From a virus, in IMG/VR virus record IMGVR_UViG_3300045778_000157, positions 1 through 58,994 of that record: a stretch of DNA of 58,994 nucleotides, one strand, 5' to 3'. The notes beneath the pieces were generated by a model. The model made no database searches, was not told where the DNA came from, and was given only the letters and a program-made list of their open reading frames with translations. A program made the translations under genes and the position numbers. Positions 24,654 to 31,064 of this stretch are shown here, piece after piece (positions within the stretch are counted from its first letter, which is position 1; each line of letters opens with the position of its first letter).

Positions 24654-25966
24654 GCCTTGCCCTTTCCAGCCTTGGCCGTCAGTCGCGCGTTCGGATTGCG
24701 CCGCGCCATCACCTCGACGAAGGTCTCGCCCGTCTCTTCCAACGTGGCAACGCCGCCCGAAAAGTTCTGCCAGCGCGTGGCGATGACGTCGACGAACACA
24801 GGGTCCTTCTCCGCAACCCTTGCGCGGCGCCCGTGCTTCTCGCAGGCGACGAGGGTCGAGCCGCTGCCGCCGAACAGGTCGAGGACGACGGCCCCGCGCT
24901 TCGACGAGTGCAATATCGCGTGTTCCGGCACGGCCACGGGCTTCTCGGTCGGGTGGTCCGTCTCGGCCTGCTTCCTGCCGATCGTCCAGGTGGACAGGGC
25001 GTGGCCCTCGGCGGGGGAGTTGAAGGTGTGCCTGCCGCGAGTGGCGTAGCAGATCAGTTCGTTGTCCCACGTCCAGTGCCGCTTCATGAGGCTCGGCATG
25101 GGGTTCTTCTTCTGCCACACGCAAGCCGAGACGTGCGAGGCCCACGTCTCCATCCACGCCCATATGCTCCCGGCGAGGTGGTGCGAGGTGCACACGTAGA
25201 CCGTTGCGTCGTCGGCGAGGTGCAGCGCGAAGGACTGCTCCACGGAGGCGAAAACGAATCCCTTGTCCCACTCGGACGCGGCGAGGTTCTTGTAGGCCTT
25301 CCGCACGTTCTTCGCCACGAGGTCGTCGCCCGAGGCGTGGTTGTATGGCGGGTCGGTGAACACCATGTCGGCCTTGTCGCCCGCCATGAGGATCGCCACC
25401 GCGCCGACGTCGGTCGAGTCGCAACAGGCGAGGCGGTGGTCGCCCAGTATCCACACGTCGCCGTCGCGCGAGATCGCGCTGTCGCCGGCGGCCGGCGTCT
25501 CGTCCTCGTCGGTCTGGCCTTCCTTGGCCTCGTCCTCGTCGGCGCCGAACAGATCCTTGAGGAAGTCGCCGTCGAGGCCGGTCAGTTCGAGGTCGAACTC
25601 CATGCCCTGCAAATCGGCGAGTTCGAGCTTCAAAAACTCGGTGTTCCAGTCCGAGCCGTTGAGCGCGATGGCGTTGTCGGCGATGACGTAGGCCCGCCGC
25701 TGCGCCTCGCTCCAGCCCCGCGCCACCATGGCGGGAACCGTGGCGATCTTCAGCTTCTTCGCCGCGAGGATGCGCCCGTGGCCGGCGATCAGGGTGTTGT
25801 CCTCGTCCACGAGGATCGGCATCGTCCAGCCGTATTCGAGGATTGACTTGGCGATGAGGTCGATTTGCGCCGGCGTGTGGGTCCGCGCGTTTCTTGCGTA
25901 GGGCAGCATGTCCACGACGCTGCGCCGCTCCACCTTGTCGGCGGGCCAAAGAACCTCATTTCCCAT
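24650..25966 (-). CDS. DNA methyltransferase with ParB-like N-terminal domain
   Basis: 438 aa. The N-terminal ~90 residues are ParB/Sulfiredoxin-like (IDLIAKSILEYGWTMPILVDEDNTLIAGHGRILAA). Next come an acidic linker and a beta-class amino-methyltransferase domain with catalytic DPPY near residue 205 and the AdoMet-binding LDLFGGSGST near 360. The DPPY-first order is that of N6-adenine or N4-cytosine enzymes, including CcrM. It probably modifies phage DNA to evade restriction or to mark promoters. The target sequence is unknown. No partner nuclease gene is seen. Confidence 0.85.
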   Translation of the reverse strand: MGNEVLWPADKVERRSVVDMLPYARNARTHTPAQIDLIAKSILEYGWTMPILVDEDNTLIAGHGRILAAKKLKIATVPAMVARGWSEAQRRAYVIADNAIALNGSDWNTEFLKLELADLQGMEFDLELTGLDGDFLKDLFGADEDEAKEGQTDEDETPAAGDSAISRDGDVWILGDHRLACCDSTDVGAVAILMAGDKADMVFTDPPYNHASGDDLVAKNVRKAYKNLAASEWDKGFVFASVEQSFALHLADDATVYVCTSHHLAGSIWAWMETWASHVSACVWQKKNPMPSLMKRHWTWDNELICYATRGRHTFNSPAEGHALSTWTIGRKQAETDHPTEKPVAVPEHAILHSSKRGAVVLDLFGGSGSTLVACEKHGRRARVAEKDPVFVDVIATRWQNFSGGVATLEETGETFVEVMARRNPNARLTAKAGKGKA

Positions 25967-26261
25967 GCCAGTCGTCCCTCTTCACGATTTCGGCGATCTT
26001 CTCGAACGACGAGCCGATGCGCTCCACGTGCCGCCTCATGTCACGAAGGTGCTGCCACGCGTTCACGAGGCGGCCGTGGCCCTCCATGTCGCAGATCACC
26101 ACCTCGCGTTCGTGTTCGCCGCGCCCGACGAACAGTTGGGTGGTGCCGCAGGTTTCGCGCAGGAACACGCGCTGAATCTCCCGCCCGTTGCTGTAGATGG
26201 CGACTTCCCGTTCACTCGCCTGCGTCGTCGTCATAGCCGTGGTCTCCATTGAAGCCGTCAT
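25956..26261 (-). CDS. Hypothetical protein
   Basis: 101 aa from the ATG at 26261 (ATGA with the YiiX-like stop); MTTTQ starts further in are possible. The middle is beta-rich (EVAIYSNGREIQRVFLRETCGTTQLFVG) and the end is helical. Overlaps the methyltransferase start by 11 bp. Function unknown. Confidence 0.65.
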   Translation of the reverse strand: MTASMETTAMTTTQASEREVAIYSNGREIQRVFLRETCGTTQLFVGRGEHEREVVICDMEGHGRLVNAWQHLRDMRRHVERIGSSFEKIAEIVKRDDWHGK

Positions 26262-26740
26262 CCCCGCGCACCCATCCGCCGCACCACCCCGCCGTTGTCC
26301 AGCAAGTCCTCCATGAGCCGCTCCGGCGTCAGGCCGCGCCTGGACAGCCGCAGGCCGCACTCTTCGAGGACGCGCCCCGCGTAGAGGCTGCAACAGCCGT
26401 CCGCCCTGTCGGGGAACAGGCCGAGGCCAACGCGGATCGCGTCGAGGTAGCGATAGGCCTTGCCGAGTTCCCGCGTGGCCGTGTTGTCGGCCCAGCCAGT
26501 CCAGCGCCACTCGCCGGAAACCATGTCGAACGGCACGGCGTCGACGATGGGGCGGCGCCGTACCCCGACCCCAGGCACGTCCTCATAGAGGAACGTCCCG
26601 TCGCTCTCCACCACGACGAACCCGACGTGGGAATAGGCCGAGCGCGTCACCACGCGGATGAACTGCGACAGGAGGTCGGTGCCGACGAAGAAAACGACGT
26701 CGCCGGACTGATAGGGTCTGCGGAGGGGCGAACAGAACAT
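26258..26740 (-). CDS. Permuted papain-like (YiiX/NlpC-P60-type) protein
   Basis: 160 aa from the ATG at 26740, which has GAAGGAACAAGG upstream. The N-terminal segment G-D-V-V-F-F-V-G leads to T-R-S-A-Y-S-H-V-G-F with candidate catalytic His38; the C-terminal half has D-G-C-C-S-L-Y-A-G with candidate Cys116/117. His before Cys is the circularly permuted order of YiiX/YaeF-type cysteine hydrolases. It lies among accessory genes, away from the lysis cassette. Possible substrates are peptidoglycan or amide bonds; no signal peptide is seen. Confidence 0.7.
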   Translation of the reverse strand: MFCSPLRRPYQSGDVVFFVGTDLLSQFIRVVTRSAYSHVGFVVVESDGTFLYEDVPGVGVRRRPIVDAVPFDMVSGEWRWTGWADNTATRELGKAYRYLDAIRVGLGLFPDRADGCCSLYAGRVLEECGLRLSRRGLTPERLMEDLLDNGGVVRRMGARG

Positions 26741-26753
26741 GGGCCTTGTTCCT

Positions 26754-27122
26754 TCAGATGGACTGGTCCTTGGCCTTCGGCGGCTGGGCCGGAGCGATGT
26801 GGATGCCGCGCAACATGCGGTCTCCCCGTTCATAGCCCAGCCGCTCCGAGTCGCGAATGCCGCTCTGCCATCCCCAGTAGAGGCCCACGCAACCCATGAA
26901 GGCGAACGTGGCGAAGGCCACCGCCGCCAGCGCGAACCACGTGGCGTCGGACGGCCTCCACGGATGCTTCAAGGGCTTGGCGTAGCCCCTCCACTCGGCG
27001 ACCTCGTCCGTGGGTTCCGGCAGGTCGTCCAGGGCCTCGCGCTCCAGCCGTTCGCGCAGCTTGGCGCGGTTGTATCCGGCCACCGAGTCCTCGTCGCCGT
27101 CGTCTGGCATGTCCTGATCCAT
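26754..27122 (-). CDS. Single-span membrane protein
   Basis: 122 aa. Acidic N-terminal ~55 residues, one transmembrane helix (W-F-A-L-A-A-V-A-F-A-T-F-A-F-M-G-C-V-G-L, about 62-81), and a C-terminal domain of ~40 residues. Overlaps nothing and sits upstream of the YiiX-like gene. Unknown function. Confidence 0.65.
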   Translation of the reverse strand: MDQDMPDDGDEDSVAGYNRAKLRERLEREALDDLPEPTDEVAEWRGYAKPLKHPWRPSDATWFALAAVAFATFAFMGCVGLYWGWQSGIRDSERLGYERGDRMLRGIHIAPAQPPKAKDQSI

Positions 27123-27148
27123 CCCGCCCGTCCCTGACCTTGCGATAC

Positions 27149-27173
27149 GTCCGATAACGCTCCCTTATCGGAC
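27149..27173. other. Strong intergenic hairpin
   Basis: GTCCGATAA-N7-TTATCGGAC, a perfect 9-bp stem, in the 61-bp gap after the 464-aa gene. No U-tract follows on either strand. It may be a processing site, operator or weak terminator. Confidence 0.55.
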
Positions 27174-27183
27174 AACAGTTTCG

Positions 27184-28578
27184 TCACTTCACGCGGTTGT
27201 GCAGAGCGGTCGGATAGCACCCCGACAACGCCTTCACGTCCTCCGCGAAGGCGTTGCGTTCCTCGGCGAGGGTCTGCACCTCCTTCACGAGGTCGGCCAA
27301 AGTGGCGCACTTGCCGTTCCGCCACCACTTGCCGTTCCGCCACCCCTTGCCGAACAGCGCGGCCTCAATGTCGCGGCGGAAGGCGTAGTTAACATCCTGC
27401 GCCACGCCGTCCACGATGAACGCCTTGATCTTGGCGATGGCGGCATTACTGACGGTTTCGACGTCGTTCACCGTCTCCATGCCGAGCGCGGCGCGCAGTT
27501 CAACCCACGCCTGATAGAACTTGCCGCCCTTCAACTTCATTGCGTCCCAATTGAAATGGGAGAAATAGCGGCCTGGCGTCAAAGGTTCGCCAGCACTATC
27601 CTCCCACCACTTGTTGAACTTGGCGATATCCTCGGCGGACGCCGCGCCAATCTCAACCGTGATGCTCTGCAACTCGCGCTCGGCCTTCAACCGCTTCATT
27701 ACGGCCACTGACGCGTCGAACACGTTTGCCCCGACCTTCCACTCGTTCGAGTCAGCGAACTCGGTGCAGAGGCATTCCTGAAGCTTCTCGAAGCCCTTCG
27801 AGTAATAGTCCTCGTTCGCCTTGAAGCTTTGCAGTGTGGACAGCGCGTTGACGAGGATGGGCGTCTCGGTGCTGTTCAAGCCCCTGTCGCGCAGCCACTT
27901 CCCGATTGCCGTGGTCTGCATGGAGAGGTTCGGAACCCTCTCATACTCTTCGGCGATCCGCAGCACCTGTCCCACCACGTCGTCCTCGCGCTCGTCCTCG
28001 CGCTGATCCACGTAGGATTGGAGACGCGACGTCACGCCTTCGAGTTTGTTACGGACGCCGGCGAGTTCCTGGAACAGTTCGCGCACCACGCGCACGGCGC
28101 CGGATCCGAGTTCCTCGCCCGCCTTGATCCGGCCGCGCAGTTCGTAGCCGATGGCCGTCAGGTCGTTCGCCGCGCCGTCGAACAGCGAGTGGAAGTGGAT
28201 CTTGAGGCGGTTGGCCTCTGTGAGTTCCGTCCGCAGTTCCACCCTCAGGCTGGTCTCGCTTCTCGCGATGGCGTCGAGGCGGGCATTCTCGGCCTTCAGT
28301 TCGGCAAGGACGCGCAGCGCGTGGTCTCCAATCGCCTCGCCGCGCTTCGGGCCACGGTCCTTGAAGCCCATGGCAAGCGTCCAGGAGAGCCGCTGCAAGG
28401 CCTCGTCGGGGCTTCCCTCAACGCCCTGTTCGACGCAGCGGCCTTCGAGTTCCGTCACCACGTCGCGCACGTGCTTGATAATGTCCAGGCGGTTGAGGTC
28501 CGCGTCGCCGATATGCTCGCACAACGCGCCGCGCAAATTCTCGAAAAACTGACGGTCGATCTTCATGCGATTAGCCAT
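27184..28578 (-). CDS. Large hypothetical helical protein
   Basis: 464 aa, start ATG at 28578 with CAGGAGGG upstream. It is mostly helical with several coiled-coil-like stretches in the first half (around residues 70-210). Near the end it has an odd short tandem repeat (WRNGKWWRNGK), and then L-V-K-E-V-Q-T-L-A-E-E-R-N-A. The base composition is slightly less GC-rich than the neighbours. No family recognised; a structural or DNA-associated role cannot be separated. Confidence 0.7.
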   Translation of the reverse strand: MANRMKIDRQFFENLRGALCEHIGDADLNRLDIIKHVRDVVTELEGRCVEQGVEGSPDEALQRLSWTLAMGFKDRGPKRGEAIGDHALRVLAELKAENARLDAIARSETSLRVELRTELTEANRLKIHFHSLFDGAANDLTAIGYELRGRIKAGEELGSGAVRVVRELFQELAGVRNKLEGVTSRLQSYVDQREDEREDDVVGQVLRIAEEYERVPNLSMQTTAIGKWLRDRGLNSTETPILVNALSTLQSFKANEDYYSKGFEKLQECLCTEFADSNEWKVGANVFDASVAVMKRLKAERELQSITVEIGAASAEDIAKFNKWWEDSAGEPLTPGRYFSHFNWDAMKLKGGKFYQAWVELRAALGMETVNDVETVSNAAIAKIKAFIVDGVAQDVNYAFRRDIEAALFGKGWRNGKWWRNGKCATLADLVKEVQTLAEERNAFAEDVKALSGCYPTALHNRVK

Positions 28579-28645
28579 TTTGCCCTCCTGATTTCAACAA
28601 AACTGCAACCAATTCACGGGATAAATCCCAAAGCCCTGCTACGGA

Positions 28646-28924
28646 TCAGGCGACTTCGTTGCCCTCTTCGAGCCTCTTGCGAAAAGCGGCCACTTTATCG
28701 ACCTCCGCCTGAAGAATTCCGACGTCGTTGCTCATCATCCTCCCCACCGCCATTTTCGCGGCGATGAACCCGCTCCGCACCCCGTCCTTCGACAGGGCGA
28801 GTTGTTCTTCCGTGGCGTCGGGGTTGAACGCAAAGGCGCGCCTGTCGAGTTCGCCGGAGTTCTGCACCTCGTTGAGCCTGTCGAGGACGGACAGGATGAG
28901 TTCGTTGCGCTGCCTGTCGTTCAT
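28646..28924 (-). CDS. Small hypothetical protein
   Basis: 92 aa. Helical: NDRQRNELILSVLDRLNEVQNSGELDRRAFAFNPDATEEQLALSKDG, ending in a coiled-coil-like helix. The start is coupled by ATGA to the upstream gene. Not recognised. Confidence 0.65.
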   Translation of the reverse strand: MNDRQRNELILSVLDRLNEVQNSGELDRRAFAFNPDATEEQLALSKDGVRSGFIAAKMAVGRMMSNDVGILQAEVDKVAAFRKRLEEGNEVA

Positions 28925-29355
28925 GCCAGTTTTCCTTTCAACGGATTGTCCACCGCGATTTCCTTCAGGGCTGATTCGATGGCCGCGAACACCCCGCGCC
29001 TGTCGAGGGCTTCGAGAAGCTTCGGCCCGCCGAGCCTGTCGAACAGGTGCGCCACGTGCATCGAGCGCACGTGTTCCTCGCCTTTGTAGACGACGCGCTC
29101 GGTCGCCTCCACGACGGGCATCCCGACCGCCAGAGCCACGGGAGGGTGCGAGGAACCGATGACGGTAAGCTTGAGGGACGCGCCCTGGACGAGCGCGATA
29201 ATGTCCGCCTCGTCCGCCGTCCACGCGCTGGTGAAGGCGTGGAGGCCGCTCTGGCCCTGATAGGGCTCGATCCTGACGGGGAGGCCCACGCACTTGCCCT
29301 GGGACTGATTCCAGTTCGGCGGCGCGCCGAGAACGGTGGTGTGGCCCTCGATCAT
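28921..29355 (-). CDS. Hypothetical protein
   Basis: 144 aa from the ATG at 29355, which overlaps an upstream stop (ATGA); in-frame ATGs further up are not supported. It has W-N-Q-S-Q-G-K-C-V-G-L-P-V-R near residue 20 and a beta-rich middle, then a helical end. Unrecognised. Confidence 0.65.
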   Translation of the reverse strand: MIEGHTTVLGAPPNWNQSQGKCVGLPVRIEPYQGQSGLHAFTSAWTADEADIIALVQGASLKLTVIGSSHPPVALAVGMPVVEATERVVYKGEEHVRSMHVAHLFDRLGGPKLLEALDRRGVFAAIESALKEIAVDNPLKGKLA

Positions 29356-29480
29356 TCCGCTCCGCATCTGTCCGCCTCCCGCGTGGCCTTGGCGAGGCGC
29401 CAAGCCTGTTTCACGATTTCCTTGTGGGTGTCGAACCGCGCCGCAACCTCCAACGCCGTGCCGGAGCCATCGACCCTGAT
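29352..29480 (-). CDS. Possible small protein with a non-standard start
   Basis: About 42 codons (IRVDGSGTALEVAARFDTHK..., ending in A-K-A-T-R-E-A-D-R). The frame is closed by a stop that overlaps the next start (ATGA), and a GGAGG motif precedes ATA/ATC codons at 29478-29483, but no ATG, GTG or TTG lies at the right spacing. A TTG at 29453 is the nearest standard start. Real coding is possible but unproven. Confidence 0.3.
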   Translation of the reverse strand: MRVDGSGTALEVAARFDTHKEIVKQAWRLAKATREADRCGAE

Positions 29481-29782
29481 TATCGCCCGCCTCCGAGTTT
29501 CCGCGTCACGCACTGCTTCGACACGCCGATCTCGGCGGCGATCTTGGCGTGGGACAGGCCCGCCGCCCGCAACTCCCGCGCCTTGTCCCAATCCGCCTTG
29601 AACCTGTAGGAGTTGCCGACGCGCTCCGGCCTCGGGCCGAGGGCGATGCCGCGCACCGCGCCACGCACCGCCGTGATGGAGACGGCGAGCCGTTCGGCGA
29701 TGACGCGAAGGACGATGCCCTCGGTCCTCATCCGCCTCGCCTCTTCGTGATCGAACCGTTTCTCCACCGCGACGTCCTCCAT
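29480..29782 (-). CDS. Tandem helix-turn-helix regulator
   Basis: 100 aa from the ATG at 29782. Two similar helix-turn-helix segments lie in tandem: ARRMRTEGIVLRVIAERLAVSITAV (about residues 14-38) and ARELRAAGLSHAKIAAEIGVSKQCV (about 68-92). It is transcribed away from the plus-strand early genes, with a 155-bp control region between. This suits a regulator of one or both divergent units. In-frame extension upstream runs into the AT-rich promoter region and was rejected. Confidence 0.7.
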   Translation of the reverse strand: MEDVAVEKRFDHEEARRMRTEGIVLRVIAERLAVSITAVRGAVRGIALGPRPERVGNSYRFKADWDKARELRAAGLSHAKIAAEIGVSKQCVTRKLGGGR

Positions 29783-29860
29783 GCCGCACCATAGGCACGG
29801 TGATTCGAACGGGTCGATCCACTTATTGAAAAAAGGTTGCCACGATTCTTCAAATAGGGC

Positions 29861-29889
29861 TTGCGAACGTCTAATATTAGGCGTATGGT
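29861..29889 (+). promoter_or_regulatory. Early promoter P1 with TCTAATATTAGGCG element
   Basis: TTGCGA (29861-29866), 17 bp, TATGGT (29884-29889). The spacer contains the palindrome CTAATATTAG. The 16 bases from 29870 are the same as in promoter P4 (37429-37444). GANTC sites are at 29844-29848 and 29802-29806. It drives the gene at 29938. Confidence 0.6.
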
Positions 29890-29937
29890 TAACAAATCGG
29901 GGGTTGCCAAGAACCGCCGCACCAAGGGAACCAGCCA

Positions 29938-30444
29938 ATGTCCACCTTCTACGTCCTCCCCACCCTCACCGTCTCCAAGGACGGAACCTTCGTCTCCCCC
30001 ATCGCGCTCGTCGTCGAAGCCGCGATCAAGGACGGCCTCGAAAAGGTCGCCAAGAACGCCAAGGCCGCTGCCGAGGCGATGAACTCCGAGACGGCGCGCC
30101 GCACCGGAGCCATCCTGATCGCCCTGTCCGCCGCCAAGTCCACCCTCTCCCTCTCGCCCGCCGACGACGAACTGAAGACCATCGTGTCCGTCCTCGAACA
30201 GGCCAAACAGGCGAACGCCGCGAAGTATTTCGACGCCGCCGCCGTCCTGTTCGTCGTCATCGCGCCAGTCGCGGTGTGGTGGCCCGAACTCGTCCTCTAC
30301 CCAGTCGGGATCGCCGCCCTCGCCGCCGTCGGCCTCGGCTCCATCCTCCTGCCGTTCGCGCTGCGCCACCCGTTCTTCTCCTACGACATGGGCCGAAGGG
30401 CTCTCAGGGGCCGCGCCAGGAAGGTGCGCGCCAACAGGGGCTGA
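29938..30444 (+). CDS. Membrane protein, first early gene
   Basis: 168 aa, ATG at 29938 with AAGGGAA nine bases upstream. The N-terminal ~95 residues are soluble and Ala/Lys-rich. Two hydrophobic helices (about 100-122 and 120-145, FVVIAPVAVWW... and GIAALAAVGLGSILLPFAL) end in a basic tail. Alone between a promoter and a terminator. Probably an early inner-membrane protein; function unknown. Confidence 0.7.
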   Translation: MSTFYVLPTLTVSKDGTFVSPIALVVEAAIKDGLEKVAKNAKAAAEAMNSETARRTGAILIALSAAKSTLSLSPADDELKTIVSVLEQAKQANAAKYFDAAAVLFVVIAPVAVWWPELVLYPVGIAALAAVGLGSILLPFALRHPFFSYDMGRRALRGRARKVRANRG

Positions 30445-30471
30445 CAACGCCGCACCCGTCCACGACGCTTC

Positions 30472-30498
30472 AGGGCCGTTCACAGCGGCCCTTTTCTT
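30472..30498 (+). terminator. Intrinsic terminator
   Basis: AGGGCCG-TTCACAG-CGGCCCT followed by TTTCTTT, 28 bp after the stop of the first early gene. Confidence 0.75.
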
Positions 30499-30705
30499 TC
30501 GCCCTTCCCGTCCTGCACCCGACGTCGAACGCCCCATCCACGGGCCGTCCTGCGCGAAAATAAACGCCATCCCCGTCCATCGCCTCGCCGCGAAAATCCG
30601 ATCCAGCTTCCTACGTTAGTCCACCCCGTGTCCTTCCGTGAAACCCACGTTTCACAAGCCTTGCCGCCGTTGCGAAAAATCTTCGCCTCCATGGTTAAAA
30701 AACCG

Positions 30706-30734
30706 TTGACACTCCCCGAAACAACGCCTAATTT
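30706..30734 (+). promoter_or_regulatory. Early promoter P2
   Basis: TTGACA (30706-30711), 17 bp, TAATTT (30729-30734). CCTAATTTTATACC is a relative of the operator-like sequence at P3. GANTC sites are at 30750-30754 and 30763-30767, just past the predicted start of transcription. Confidence 0.65.
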
Positions 30735-30786
30735 TATACCATCGACGAAGATTCCACGTCGTGATTCTTGCACAAGGGAACCCGCC

Positions 30787-31011
30787 ATGTCCGCCATCCA
30801 CGTCACCTTCGAAACCAAGGTCGGGGAGCGCACCGTGCCCGCCGACTCCGCCCTCGCCCTCGCCATGGCCGTCGCCTCGCGCCACGCCCCCGCCGTCGTC
30901 GAGGTGACGGTCGGCGGCAATCCGCTGTCCGCCCTCGACCTGTCGTTCTTCCTGCTGCTGGCCCAGTCCGGCGCCGCCGCCAAGGCCGCGAAGATCCTCG
31001 CCGCCTACTGA
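30787..31011 (+). CDS. Small hypothetical protein
   Basis: 74 aa, ATG at 30787 with AAGGGAACC upstream. Beta then helix: SAIHVTFETKVGERTVPADSALALAMAVASRH, then VVEVTVGG and a helical C-terminus. It leads the SNF2 operon. No family recognised. Confidence 0.65.
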   Translation: MSAIHVTFETKVGERTVPADSALALAMAVASRHAPAVVEVTVGGNPLSALDLSFFLLLAQSGAAAKAAKILAAY

Positions 31012-31018
31012 CGCCAAC

Positions 31019-31040
31019 GGGGAGGCTCCAAGGCCTCCCC
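31019..31040 (+). other. Hairpin between two early genes
   Basis: GGGGAGGC-N6-GCCTCCCC, perfect 8-bp stem, 25 bp before the helicase start. No U-tract. Possible attenuator or stabiliser. Confidence 0.5.
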
Positions 31041-31064
31041 ACCCGCCCCAAGGGAACAACCGCC

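Larger units (their letters stand above)
30445..30786. other. Intergenic region, 342 bp
   Basis: It contains a terminator (30472-30498) and a promoter (30706-30734). The rest shows no convincing gene. Confidence 0.65.
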
